Shown: positions 35,317 through 44,671, numbered from the stretch's first letter. The stretch is 64,000 bases of DNA from Bacteroidales bacterium (GCA_025210735.1 JAOARD010000007.1:165006-229005), one strand, 5' to 3'. The notes: a model not told the origin generated them from the sequence alone. A program made the numbers and translations.

Positions 35317-36552
35317 TTAGTCAATAACCCCTGGTGAAGGTGTTGCTGTTGCTTGAAAATCAAGTTTTGAGTTATTTGTATCAAGTAGAACTTTTCTTCC
35401 ATCAGCAGTTGTATGAGAAATCTTTCTCTTTACACTGTGTCCCACTGTTTCGTCATTACTATCACCACTGTGTGTCCATCCTAAGTCAAGAGCAGATGAT
35501 AATACGTGCCATGCATATTTTGATGGTGCGCTAAGTTCTACAGCATCCATAATTACATTATTAGGAATTGTGTATGTCTGCTTTGTAAGATTTTTTACGT
35601 TACCGTTGTATTCAAAAACGTAGCTATATTCCTGAGTGTTCTCAGCAATAAATGCATCTTTTGTTTTATCAAGCTTAAATAGTACGTAAGAGTTGTATCC
35701 ACGGCTATGTGGAGTCCATACTGTTGCAGTATAACAGTATACCTTCTCAAGGTTTGGTACCTCTGCAACGTCAACATCTAAAGCATGATCATCAAACCAC
35801 TCAAAGTTTGCTTTAGAAAGGTCAAATGAGTTAGCATTCTCTGCTTTATGGTTTTTAGCTACATCAACAAGAATGATAGACTCACCCGGCTTTACAGGAT
35901 GATCTTTTCCTGAACCAGGAATACGGTAGAATGCCTGAATTGCTGTATGCGATTCGCGGTTATCAGGAGTAAGGTTTTTAAATAATTTAGCCCATGAAGT
36001 ATTGAAATAACACTCTCCAATTGCTAAACCATCAGCATAAAGTGTCTCTGAACTGTTATTGTAAATCTCAAAAAACTTATCCTGACGATAACTTTTTCCT
36101 TCAGGAGTTTTTGTACCAGAAAAGAATATCTCTGAAAGAACAAAACCCTTTGAATCAACATAAACTACAAGATCCATATTAAGATCAACGTTTCCTCCTA
36201 CAATTGCAAGATTCTCTTTAATACCACGTATGTTAACCTCTCTTTCAGTATTCTGATCGCCATTTGTTTCTGTATAGTTAGCTTTACCATCAAAAAGAAC
36301 CTTATATGTTCCGTCTGTTACATTTACTGCAAAAGCATCAAGAGTAGTTACCTGCTGACTCTTTACAGAACCTGTATTCATGTTTGTAAATGTAATTGTT
36401 CCCTCTTTTAGTTTAACAGACTTTAATCCGCTTATAGACTGAGGCATCGTAATTTTAACCTTTACATCCGTTTTTTTGTCATCATCGTCTTTTTTACATG
36501 ATGTGAATACCATTGCTGCAATGGCAAACATCGCTAGAATTGTTTTTTTCAT
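35317..36552 (-). CDS. DUF4876-like lipoprotein
   Basis: 411 aa, lipobox FTSC (Cys19) followed by an acidic KKDDDDKK linker. An N-terminal beta domain (about 30-130) precedes a domain rich in asparagine and aromatic residues (FVLSEIFFSGTKTPEGKSYRQDKFFEIYNNSSETLYADGL), the stretch characteristic of DUF4876, which is lamin-tail-like. As a surface lipoprotein encoded 20 bp after a TonB receptor it probably caps or helps load the receptor, as SusD-like proteins do, but it is not a SusD homologue. Confidence 0.8.
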   Translation of the reverse strand: MKKTILAMFAIAAMVFTSCKKDDDDKKTDVKVKITMPQSISGLKSVKLKEGTITFTNMNTGSVKSQQVTTLDAFAVNVTDGTYKVLFDGKANYTETNGDQNTEREVNIRGIKENLAIVGGNVDLNMDLVVYVDSKGFVLSEIFFSGTKTPEGKSYRQDKFFEIYNNSSETLYADGLAIGECYFNTSWAKLFKNLTPDNRESHTAIQAFYRIPGSGKDHPVKPGESIILVDVAKNHKAENANSFDLSKANFEWFDDHALDVDVAEVPNLEKVYCYTATVWTPHSRGYNSYVLFKLDKTKDAFIAENTQEYSYVFEYNGNVKNLTKQTYTIPNNVIMDAVELSAPSKYAWHVLSSALDLGWTHSGDSNDETVGHSVKRKISHTTADGRKVLLDTNNSKLDFQATATPSPGVID

Positions 36553-36572
36553 TGTATTTGAATATATAATAA

Positions 36573-39338
36573 CTATAATTTTATATTTAGTTCCATCCCA
36601 AATGATGGTGTTGTTCTTCTTTTCACAATATTTCCTCCGTTTTGTCTGTACTCCGGATAGTAGTGCAGTATTCTGTTCACATAAAATGCAAACTTCATAT
36701 TTTTACCTATCTCTTTTGTAACCTTAAGATTAAGATCCATTGCAAGAGCCTTTTTATCGGGTAAAAACTTATTGTCATATGGTTTTTCATACAGATGTCT
36801 CAGTATAGGATCTGTTGTATCTGTTATGTCGTACTTAACTATATTATTATTAACATCTATATAGTAATCGGGCATTCCATTATTCTCATTATATACTCTG
36901 CTTGTATACCATACCGACTGTATCATAGAAGAGAATATCAACCTTAATGATGGTATATGAGTATCAAATCGCAGATTAGTGTTAAACTGTTCATATGTTT
37001 CTCCTTTATCCCAGTTGTATAAACCTATATATGGGTATGGTTTTCCATCAATTACAGTTGATACTCCTCTATATTCAGGTAAACTCTGATCATATTCAGT
37101 CTTAAACCATGCTCCGTTAATTGATACTCTTGAATATATCTGTTCTATTCTGCCAAGATCTAACTGATACTCTATACCTGTTTTGTTTACTACACCTGCA
37201 TTTATCCATTGTGAGTATGTATCAAATACCCTTTTTGTCTCCGAACTAAACATTGATAAGTCTGGTGGTCCGGTTAAACCTGATGACGGAACCGAAGATT
37301 CGTCATAATCAGTATATTCACGAATATTATATTGTGTTAATCGTTTAAATCCTGACTCCATTTTCTCTGAGAACACTGTAACATCAAGTCTGGATTTCTT
37401 ATATTTTAGAGTAAAACCTATCTCGTACTTGGTATTCTTTGCAGGTTTAAGATTGTAACTTGTAGGATCTGTAGCGTATGTAATGAAGTTCAATCTTGAC
37501 AGATTCTCGTTCTGAGAATAGTAATTAAGTTGAATGATATCTGTAAAATGCATATTTGGATACAGATGAGATATTGTAGGAAATTTTGTATGAACACCAT
37601 ACCCAATGTTCAGGCTTGTTTTTAACTCATTTTTGGCTATTGATATTGCAGGAAATTTCCATGAAGCATTAATTCTGGGATTAAAGTAGAATTTTCCCTT
37701 CATCAGATAGTTCTCTGACAGATTCATTGGTGTTGTTGCTCTTAATCCAGCACTCACTTTTAGTTTGTTACTTCCTATTTTGGCAGTAAAACGATCTTCA
37801 ATAAAAAACGATAGTTTCTGTGACGATGGTATATCTGATGATTTTCTTGGACGTACTCTGGTAGTGGGATATGGCGGTCTTAACTTGTCATAAACCTGAC
37901 CATCGCCAAAGTTCTTGTTATACCGCCATTCGCCGCCTAAATAAACTGATTGTTTTATATTAAAAATGAAAAAGCTTAAGTTTCCTGATAGTGAAGCATT
38001 GACATATACAGGTTTACCATCTACAATAAGATGAGACATATAACTTGATGGAAGAAAAACACCATCTTGTATACCTGTATCATAATTCAGAGGCATAGGT
38101 ATATTTCTTCCGGCTGAGGTAAGTCTGGTAACCTCTTTTTTATTATGAGTATAACTTGACGATATACGATAGTTTATATTATCTATCCATTTTATACTAT
38201 TTGTGGTTAGTTTACCTGTTGTATTAATTATGAATTTATTATAAGAGTTATCATACTTGTCAGTCTCAGGGTAACCTATCTGAGGATCAACCTTCTGTTT
38301 ATCAAAAGAACCTGTATAATCAAAATTAACCATGATTCTGTATGGATTTGATATATCGTTGTTTTCTCTTTTGTATCTTAACGATGATGTAAACCTTGAA
38401 TACTTTGAACTTATATTTCTTGGATCGGGACGATACTTTATATAGTCTGCATTCAGGTTTATAAACTCATTTTTATTTATCCTGAATCCTTTTCCTGCAG
38501 CAAATAGTTTTGATGAATGATCTGATTTTAGTCTGAACTTAAGAGGTGTTTTTTTATAACTTCTTTTAATGTTAACAACCCCACTTGTAAGGTCTCCGTA
38601 CTTAACAGACGGGATACCACGTATCACCTCAACCGATTCAATATCATCGGTTGATATTGTACGCATATCAACACCTTTACCTGTTGTGTTACGCTGATTT
38701 ATACTCAACTTATCACTATCATAACTACCTGATACAGTCTGCAACTCAGCATCATTTGACAAAGGCATATCATCAACAACAAATGAGGTTCCTAATGACG
38801 ATGTATAATCACTTTTAGATGCTCCTCCTGCTTCCCTAAAATTTATCAGTTTCATCTGCGACAGATTTTTACTTCCTGACAAACCTCCGGGAAGAAGCTC
38901 TATAATATCTGCAAAACTGGTTGGTTGCAAATGCGTAAGAGCTTGCTTTTTTATAACAGAACCAGAACCATCATTCTTTGATTCTGTAGCAATAACAACA
39001 ACCTCTTCAAGTACTATATTATCTTCAGTAAGTGTAAATTTTATAGGTTTATTATTAGAAAGATATATTGTTGTATCTAGCGATTTGTAACCTATATATG
39101 ATATCTGAATTCTATACTTTCCTTTTTTAAGATTACCTACCTTAAAAAGACCATTCTCATCGCTGGTTGTCCACTTATTTACCTCTTTGCATAATATATT
39201 GGCAAACACAATAGGCTTCTCATCTTTTTCAGATATAACAATACCATTAAGCGTAACCTTAGCCTGACCGAAAAGATTAGTGTTAAATGTTGTAATAACA
39301 ATAAACAAAAAGCAAACACAAAATTTTAACTTTAGCAT
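36573..39338 (-). CDS. TonB-dependent outer membrane receptor with carboxypeptidase-regulatory N-domain
   Basis: About 921 aa. From Met at 39338 the signal peptide reads MLKLKFCVCFLFIVITTFNTNLFGQ; an earlier in-frame Met at 39368 adds ten polar residues and is less likely. Next come a CarboxypepD_reg-like domain (about 25-115, including GNLKKGKYRIQISYIGYKSLDTTI), a plug (about 120-260, with VVDDMPLSNDAELQ and IESVEVIRGIPSVKYGDLTSGVVNI), and a 22-strand barrel to the C-terminus. It imports a large ligand with TonB energy. No SusD gene follows; instead DUF4876, DUF6850 and ABC genes do, which suggests a non-glycan ligand such as a metal complex or peptide. Head of a six-gene operon. Confidence 0.92.
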   Translation of the reverse strand: MLKLKFCVCFLFIVITTFNTNLFGQAKVTLNGIVISEKDEKPIVFANILCKEVNKWTTSDENGLFKVGNLKKGKYRIQISYIGYKSLDTTIYLSNNKPIKFTLTEDNIVLEEVVVIATESKNDGSGSVIKKQALTHLQPTSFADIIELLPGGLSGSKNLSQMKLINFREAGGASKSDYTSSLGTSFVVDDMPLSNDAELQTVSGSYDSDKLSINQRNTTGKGVDMRTISTDDIESVEVIRGIPSVKYGDLTSGVVNIKRSYKKTPLKFRLKSDHSSKLFAAGKGFRINKNEFINLNADYIKYRPDPRNISSKYSRFTSSLRYKRENNDISNPYRIMVNFDYTGSFDKQKVDPQIGYPETDKYDNSYNKFIINTTGKLTTNSIKWIDNINYRISSSYTHNKKEVTRLTSAGRNIPMPLNYDTGIQDGVFLPSSYMSHLIVDGKPVYVNASLSGNLSFFIFNIKQSVYLGGEWRYNKNFGDGQVYDKLRPPYPTTRVRPRKSSDIPSSQKLSFFIEDRFTAKIGSNKLKVSAGLRATTPMNLSENYLMKGKFYFNPRINASWKFPAISIAKNELKTSLNIGYGVHTKFPTISHLYPNMHFTDIIQLNYYSQNENLSRLNFITYATDPTSYNLKPAKNTKYEIGFTLKYKKSRLDVTVFSEKMESGFKRLTQYNIREYTDYDESSVPSSGLTGPPDLSMFSSETKRVFDTYSQWINAGVVNKTGIEYQLDLGRIEQIYSRVSINGAWFKTEYDQSLPEYRGVSTVIDGKPYPYIGLYNWDKGETYEQFNTNLRFDTHIPSLRLIFSSMIQSVWYTSRVYNENNGMPDYYIDVNNNIVKYDITDTTDPILRHLYEKPYDNKFLPDKKALAMDLNLKVTKEIGKNMKFAFYVNRILHYYPEYRQNGGNIVKRRTTPSFGMELNIKL

Positions 39339-39640
39339 ATCAATGGTATTGTTCTGTTTGGAAGACAAAATTCATTATTGTAAGAGAGGTGGTCAATACC
39401 ATTATATAGCTATTTTATTGTTTTATTTTAAATACCGTATAGCACCAACTTTACAACAATACAAACCTCACATTAACAAGCACAAACCCTGTTTATACGA
39501 AATGTTACATCAGTATTATATGATATAATAATGTGAATATTCAATAATATTTGTTTGATTTCGCTGTTTTATCAATACCAATTTAAGGGGATGCTAATTT
39601 TTATTAATTCTAATTAAAGGGTTGTTTTTGTTATTTTATA

Positions 39641-40558
39641 ATGACTATTTTTGAGTCCCTATTAAAAAATTATAGTATGGAAGGTCAGGAAAAGATATTC
39701 AGGATAATAGATTTTATTTTAACATTAAATTCCAATCACGGATTTAAAAAAGAGACTCTTTTAGAGAGCCTTAGTATATCTGACAGTACATTCAGACGAT
39801 ATATTGACAATCTGAAAACATGTGGTTTTGCTGTTAAAAAAGAGCCTGGTAACTATTATAGAATTGATCCTGACTGCTCTCTGCTGAATACAATTACATC
39901 TGCCGTACTATTCTCTGATAAACAGAAACAGATACTATCTAATACCATTGAGTATGCCGATGCTGATACCGATGAGAAACGTGAGCTTGTTGACAAGATA
40001 TCTAATCTTTGTTATTCTGATCCTGTGATATACTCTTTTATAAAGTACGACGAGCTTACAATTATAAAAAAATTGCGCGAGGCTATTGATGATAGAAAAG
40101 TAGTTATTCTGAAAGGATACGAATCAGCCAGCTCATCTACTATAAAAGACAGGGTGGTTGAACCATTTAAATTCTTTAATGGTTTCAGGTCTGTTTGGTG
40201 TTACGATGTAGATAACGGAGACAGCAGAGTATTTAAGATATCAAGAATTACAGATATAAAACCTACTGACAAAGAGTGGAGCAATAAGGGTAAACACAAT
40301 GCCAAAAAATCTGACCTTTTTGGCATGACCGGTGACTCTTTTATACCTGTAGAGTTAATACTATCGCAACGTGCAAAATCGTTACTTGAGGAGGAGTTCT
40401 ATTCAGCAGGCAGATATATTAAACCAATAGAGAATAACAAATATCTGTTCTCTGGTAAAGTAACATCATTTAACGGTGTAGGACGATTTATAAGAGGATT
40501 GCATAAGGAGATAGATATTATATCGCCTGTTGAGTTAATAGAGTTTGTTGATAAATAG
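39641..40558 (+). CDS. WYL-domain transcriptional regulator
   Basis: 305 aa. An N-terminal winged-helix HTH (about 15-75: NSNHGFKKETLLESLSISDSTFRRYIDNLKTCGF) is followed by a WYL-type ligand-binding domain (about 140-225, including VVEPFKFFNGFRSVWCYDVDNGDSRVFKISRITDIKPTD), although the WYL triad itself reads VWC here, and a C-terminal WCX-like part. The start may instead be Met13 (MEGQEKI). It is divergent from the TonB operon across about 270 bp, a position typical of a local regulator; that link is inferred. Confidence 0.85.
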   Translation: MTIFESLLKNYSMEGQEKIFRIIDFILTLNSNHGFKKETLLESLSISDSTFRRYIDNLKTCGFAVKKEPGNYYRIDPDCSLLNTITSAVLFSDKQKQILSNTIEYADADTDEKRELVDKISNLCYSDPVIYSFIKYDELTIIKKLREAIDDRKVVILKGYESASSSTIKDRVVEPFKFFNGFRSVWCYDVDNGDSRVFKISRITDIKPTDKEWSNKGKHNAKKSDLFGMTGDSFIPVELILSQRAKSLLEEEFYSAGRYIKPIENNKYLFSGKVTSFNGVGRFIRGLHKEIDIISPVELIEFVDK

Positions 40559-40596
40559 AACAAATTATTTAATCTTTTCAAAAGATTCGATAATCT

Positions 40597-40854
40597 CTAT
40601 ATAATATAGATTATCAAATATATAAACGATAGTACTATTAGTGGATATATATTAAATCTCTCTTTTCTAAAAACAGACATAACTATTATATACAACTGAG
40701 TAAAAACAGCATATACTATAGTCATAAATGCAAAAAAAATAGAAGCTATTGTCTTTATCATCGAAAAATTTTCACCTCCGTTATCCGATAAAGTAAATAA
40801 CCACAAAGCTCCAAATATAAGAATCGGTAAGTTTATTATTATCCTATATCTCAT
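40597..40854 (-). CDS. Small membrane protein
   Basis: 85 aa with three hydrophobic segments (about 5-20, 32-55, 67-85), convergent with the WYL gene (38 bp between stops). No family recognised. Its composition fits a real small membrane protein, but there is no independent support. Confidence 0.45.
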   Translation of the reverse strand: MRYRIIINLPILIFGALWLFTLSDNGGENFSMIKTIASIFFAFMTIVYAVFTQLYIIVMSVFRKERFNIYPLIVLSFIYLIIYII

Positions 40855-40884
40855 AATAACCAGATATGAAAGTTTCTAAAAACA

Positions 40885-41094
40885 TCATATAATCCTCTTT
40901 CCTTCCAGATAAAACAATGTATCACCCCAGCAACCTCTCATCTTCTTATCAGCTTTTAACTCAATTTTTCTATCAACTCTGATATCTGTAAATTTCAATG
41001 CACCATAAAGTTGTAACGACGTTGCATGCAACGTCGCCACTAAAGCATGCAACGTCGCCACACAACATACTGCTTTAGTATACGACGACGCCAC
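40885..41094 (-). CDS. Short hypothetical ORF partly built from repeats, possibly a gene remnant
   Basis: 69 codons. The N-terminal third (CCVATLHALVATLHATSLQ) is translation of the GCAACGTCGCCAC DNA repeats, whereas the last 36 residues (KFTDIRVDRKIELKADKKMRGCW...) look like ordinary protein. Repeat DNA may have invaded the 5' part of an older gene. Treat as doubtful. Confidence 0.25.
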   Translation of the reverse strand: MASSYTKAVCCVATLHALVATLHATSLQLYGALKFTDIRVDRKIELKADKKMRGCWGDTLFYLEGKRII

Positions 41095-41155
41095 TGCAAC
41101 ACACCTCTTTTATATGCAAAGTCGCCACAATATAATGCAACATCACCACTGTAAC
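41017..41155. repeat. Palindrome and GCAACGTCGCCAC short repeats
   Basis: A perfect 20-bp palindrome (arms CGACGTTGCA / TGCAACGTCG, 41017-41036) leads a cluster of the word TGCAACGTCGCCAC: exact at about 41028 and 41049, and altered at about 41082, 41116 and 41136. Spacing is irregular. It resembles REP-type intergenic DNA; no transposase is nearby. Confidence 0.7.
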
Positions 41156-41245
41156 TCGAAATACCTCCCCTTTAATATACTATGCAATCACAGTCTCAAA
41201 CTTCATAAGCATACAAGACTACTTATCGGACTACTTTGTCTTGGT

Positions 41246-41640
41246 ATTGCTGTTAGGCAAAGAATCTACAACTATTTAGGGCTTACTGCATCAATGAGAT
41301 AAACACACTGCAACTGCTTAGAACTTATTGCACCAATGAAATGAGAACCCTGCAACCGATTAGAGCTTGTTGCACCAATTAGATGAACACTCTGCAACTG
41401 ATTAGAACTTGTTGCATCAATGATATGAACACTCTGCAACTGTTTAGAGTTTATTACACCAATGAGATGAACACTCTGCAACTGCTTAGAACTTATTGCA
41501 CCAATGAGATGAACACTCTGCAACTGTTTAGAGTTTATTGCACCAATGAGATGAGAACTCTACAACTGTTTAGAGCTTATATCACTAATGAAATGAGAAA
41601 TCTGCAACTGCGGATAACTTATCATATCAATGATAGCTCT
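41246..41640. repeat. 42-bp tandem repeat array, about nine units
   Basis: Units start at 41285, 41327, 41369, 41411, 41453, 41495, 41537, 41579 and 41621, exactly 42 bp each, with a degenerate unit before. The core is ATTGCACCAATGAGATGAAC followed by ACTCTGCAACTG and TTTAGAGTTT. Because 42 is a multiple of 3, long frames open on both strands with a 14-residue period (MNTLQLFRVYCTNE on +, LQSVHLIGAISSKQ on -). Neither has a plausible protein character, so I treat the array as non-coding. It begins right after the stop of the gene at 41652. Confidence 0.85.
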
Positions 41641-41651
41641 AAATATATAAA

Positions 41652-42239
41652 CTATTCAAAAACACCAGCATCGGCAAGTCCGTCAACAAAAGTTATAACT
41701 CTGTTATACTCTTCTATAATCATCTCTGAACTATTAACCTCTTTCAACAATCTAAACTGTATTGTTGCCACGCCATCTGATGTATCAACATTGTATGTCC
41801 TACACTTATCATTTATCATCTCTTCTCTCTGAGATCTATTCTTAAATATTGCACTTAACTTCTTTCTTATCTCCTTACTGGCTCTTATTCCAATACGTTT
41901 ATCAAAATCTCTGTAACCAGTTCTTTGGTTAGCAAATCCGAATATCCAATCCATATAGTCTTTACGCCATACAGATAAACTAACATCTCTCTCTGTTACT
42001 TTTTTTGCAGCAATTCTTATTTTACACTTCTTATACTCATCCCTTAAAAACGGATATTCTCCTACAGCTTCTGATATACAAATATCAAAACCACTGTATA
42101 CTATATTTATAGTAAGTAGATACAGTGCTCCACACGAACATCCACCATTAATAATCTGTTTTGATATTGTAAATTCTCCTCCTATTATATCGGCCGTTTC
42201 CTGCCAAACTTTAGCCAACCAAATATCTGCTGTTTTCAT
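41652..42239 (-). CDS. Cytoplasmic protein of unknown function
   Basis: 195 aa, no signal or membrane helices. Residues 33-36 read CSCG in GGCSCGALYLLTINIVYSGFDICIS; the middle (about 85-135) is basic and helical (DKRIGIRASKEIRKKLSAIFKNRSQREEM), and the end is beta-rich. I do not recognise it. The start ATG overlaps the stop of the Yip1-like gene (4-bp overlap), so the two are translationally coupled and probably act together. Confidence 0.7.
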   Translation of the reverse strand: MKTADIWLAKVWQETADIIGGEFTISKQIINGGCSCGALYLLTINIVYSGFDICISEAVGEYPFLRDEYKKCKIRIAAKKVTERDVSLSVWRKDYMDWIFGFANQRTGYRDFDKRIGIRASKEIRKKLSAIFKNRSQREEMINDKCRTYNVDTSDGVATIQFRLLKEVNSSEMIIEEYNRVITFVDGLADAGVFE

Positions 42240-42847
42240 AATACCGGGATTAACATCTCAAAAATCATATATAAAAATCCGCTCATAGAGAATACTCCCA
42301 GTAGAATCAACGGACTTACATTAACCAGAGCTTTAACTACTCCAAAATCATTGAATTTCATTATCCCCTGAACAGTAATTTTTATCATAAAAATCCATAT
42401 AATGGTATATAATACGTTTACAAACCAATACTCATATCCGGTTACATTATTAAAATGTCCGGTAATACTCAAATATAAAAAAACAGGTAATTTCAGTAAC
42501 AATGGTATAGCGGAATATGCAATTACTGTTCTTATATCAACAACCTCTTTGCTTCCTTTTAATAATCTGCCAATACCATAAAAAAAGTATGTTATTATAT
42601 ATCTGCCGGTAATCAGAAATGTTGAAGCACCCAACAGAGCCGAGATAATTACAAATAGTGTTGCCCCTGTATTATTATAGAACCCAACAAAGCTATGCAT
42701 ATGCCTTAGAGAAGATTCCACTCCCTGAACTGCACCCACAATAATAAATATCAGGTTACAGATCTTATCCAGTTTCACGAAATACTGATTATCAAGATAA
42801 TCAAATGTTTTATTTGTCTTATAAAATATTGTAATACAGGTTTTCAT
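42236..42847 (-). CDS. Yip1-like integral membrane protein
   Basis: 203 aa, five hydrophobic segments (about 30-48, 62-85, 105-125, 140-160, 175-198). The stretch YGIGRLLKGSKEVVDIRTVIAYSAIPLLLKLPVF is the Yip1-domain signature also seen in bacterial homologues of unknown role. A mini-ORF of the FHL family stops 4 nt before this ATG (TAA ACAG ATG), and the next gene overlaps its stop, giving a chain of coupled cistrons from the promoter at 42962. Confidence 0.75.
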   Translation of the reverse strand: MKTCITIFYKTNKTFDYLDNQYFVKLDKICNLIFIIVGAVQGVESSLRHMHSFVGFYNNTGATLFVIISALLGASTFLITGRYIITYFFYGIGRLLKGSKEVVDIRTVIAYSAIPLLLKLPVFLYLSITGHFNNVTGYEYWFVNVLYTIIWIFMIKITVQGIMKFNDFGVVKALVNVSPLILLGVFSMSGFLYMIFEMLIPVL

Positions 42848-42851
42848 CTGT

Positions 42852-42938
42852 TTATTTCCTCTTTTTAATGGTCAGATGGAACTCCGCATAATAATCATCT
42901 CCGTGTATGTAAAAATTCTTTCTCATGCTTCGTTTCAT
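42852..42938 (-). CDS. Mini-ORF of the FHL repeat family, copy 5
   Basis: 28 codons, beginning MKRSMRKNFYIHGDDYYAEF and continuing HLTIKKRK then TAA. It is the first ORF after the -7 box TATCTTTG (42962-42969) and ends 4 nt (ACAG) before the Yip1-like ATG. It combines the KNF block of the glyA copy with the DDYYAEFHL block, so copies look like mosaics of shared coding blocks. Confidence 0.6.
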   Translation of the reverse strand: MKRSMRKNFYIHGDDYYAEFHLTIKKRK

Positions 42939-42961
42939 ATAACCATTGATTTTACCGGAAA

Positions 42962-42969
42962 CAAAGATA
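42962..42969 (-). promoter_or_regulatory. Promoter -7 box before mini-ORF copy 5
   Basis: TATCTTTG on the minus strand matches TAnnTTTG, 24 nt before the mini-ORF ATG. It makes the mini-ORF the first cistron of the transcript. Confidence 0.5.
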
Positions 42970-43344
42970 AGTAATTGTCTACCTACCTCTATAAATTTTA
43001 TATATTACAAGATTAACGTTTATCGTAAAACGTTCTCTTACAATTCCAGATATAAAAACACTTCTCTCTAAATTCGATATTACACAAACAACAAACTAAC
43101 TAACAACTCCATTAATATTTCAATGATAAAACAGAAAATGATCAGAGAAAATTTATTTTAGCAATTGAACTGCTATGTTAATCTGTCAGCAAGCAAGTTG
43201 ACAGCATTTTATAATAACCTGATTAAAAAGAGACAAACCCAAACACTGTGTAAAAACATGATATATTGTGAAATATTTTTCCAACAAATCAATATGTACT
43301 TTTATTGTAATAAATAAATTCAATTAATTAATTATTCTTTTATT
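42970..43344. other. AT-rich divergent intergenic stretch
   Basis: Between the promoter of the Yip1-like unit and the start of the repeat lipoprotein. I see no ORF, hairpin or repeat beyond AT-rich sequence; it should hold the promoter of the gene at 43345, but no clear box stands out. Confidence 0.45.
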
Positions 43345-44649
43345 ATGAAAAAATCTATCACACTACTTCTTTTTACTCTATCCTTGTTATTATTAAGTAG
43401 TTCGTGCGAAAAGAAAAGCATCGAAACTAAGGAACCATCATCAGGCAACGAGTTATCAAAAATTACAGAGATGAAAACACATGCAGATGCTTCAGTAACT
43501 GCATCAAGTCAAACCTCACCATGGAAGCCTGAAAATATTCTATCTTCTACAGAAAGAACGTATTGGATGAGTGCTGTTAACTCTGGTAACGAAGAATGGG
43601 TTACTATATCGTATCCTGAGCCATTTGTTGCTAAACATGTTTCTATTGTTCTTAATAATGGCAGACAAGGAAATAATCCGAAAATACAAGGTAGTACTGA
43701 TGGTGTTAACTGGATTAACTTAGGTAATTTTAATGCTTTTGATTATCCTAACGATTCTCGCAATTTCAGACATATAGATTTCGTGCTAGACAATACAGAT
43801 TCATACAGATATTACAGATATCATTCTGATCCAACGGTTTACCTATTAATCGAATATCTTAATATACAACCAGAAGTATCGGTTACCAGTTCTAGTCAAA
43901 CCTCACATTTTAAGCCTGAAAATGTTCTGTCTTCTACAATAGGAACATTTTGGATAAGTGCTGATAACTCTGGTAACGAGGAGTGGGTTGCTATTTCGTA
44001 TCATGAGCCATTTGTTGCCAAACACGTTTCTATTATTCTTGCTAATGGCAGACAAGGAACTAATCCGAAAATACAGGGTAGTACAGATGGTGTTACATGG
44101 ACAACATTGGCTAACATTAATGCCTTTGACTATCCGGATGATTCTAACAATTGCAGACATATAAACCTCGAATTAGATAACACAAATCCGTATAAGTATT
44201 ATAGATACCATTCTGATCCATCGGTTTCCACATGGATCAATTATCTGAATTTCCAACCAGAAGCATCAGTTACCGGTTCAAGCCAAACCGGATCATGGAA
44301 CTCCAAAAATATTCTTTCCACTACAGTAGGAACATATTGGATGAGTGATGTTAACTCTGGTAACGAAGAATGGGTTACTATTGAGTATGCCACCCCTTTT
44401 ATAGGGCGTAGTGTAACAATAGTACTTAATAACGGACGTCAGGGAAATAATCCCAAAATACAGGGTAGTACCGATGGTGTTAATTGGATTAACTTAGGTA
44501 ATTTTAATGCTTATGATTATCCGAATGATTCACGTAACTTCAGGCATATAAACTTTATGTTAGATAATACCAATGAGTATAAATATTATAGATACCATTC
44601 AGGTTCAACAGTATACGTTTTAATAGAATATATGAATATAATGCCTTAA
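43345..44649 (+). CDS. Lipoprotein with three 129-residue discoidin-like repeats
   Basis: 434 aa; lipobox SSSC (Cys21). After a short linker come three tandem units starting at nucleotide 43492, 43879 and 44266, exactly 387 bp each. Each unit has ASVT.SSQTS...ENILSST...YWMS..NSGNEEWVTI.Y..PF, then IVLNNGRQGNNPKIQGSTDGVNW and FRHINF.LDNT..YKYYRYHS, the pattern of F5/8 type C (galactose-binding/discoidin-like) sandwiches. Probably a surface carbohydrate- or matrix-binding lipoprotein. Units 1 and 3 are closest to each other in places, suggesting recombination. Ends at a strong terminator. Confidence 0.82.
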   Translation: MKKSITLLLFTLSLLLLSSSCEKKSIETKEPSSGNELSKITEMKTHADASVTASSQTSPWKPENILSSTERTYWMSAVNSGNEEWVTISYPEPFVAKHVSIVLNNGRQGNNPKIQGSTDGVNWINLGNFNAFDYPNDSRNFRHIDFVLDNTDSYRYYRYHSDPTVYLLIEYLNIQPEVSVTSSSQTSHFKPENVLSSTIGTFWISADNSGNEEWVAISYHEPFVAKHVSIILANGRQGTNPKIQGSTDGVTWTTLANINAFDYPDDSNNCRHINLELDNTNPYKYYRYHSDPSVSTWINYLNFQPEASVTGSSQTGSWNSKNILSTTVGTYWMSDVNSGNEEWVTIEYATPFIGRSVTIVLNNGRQGNNPKIQGSTDGVNWINLGNFNAYDYPNDSRNFRHINFMLDNTNEYKYYRYHSGSTVYVLIEYMNIMP

Positions 44650-44671
44650 TTTTACAACTATGCAAGTTAAA

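Noticed and set aside
41246..41832. Real 14-residue-repeat proteins on either strand of the 42-bp array
   Set aside because: Both strands are open simply because 42 is divisible by 3. The + frame runs into the antisense of the gene at 41652, and neither translation has signal, domain or good start context.
40597..42847. Toxin-antitoxin or defence island in the repeat-rich 40-43 kb region
   Set aside because: Genes there are Yip1-like, a small membrane protein and unknowns; no nuclease, toxin fold, integrase or transposase motif was found.
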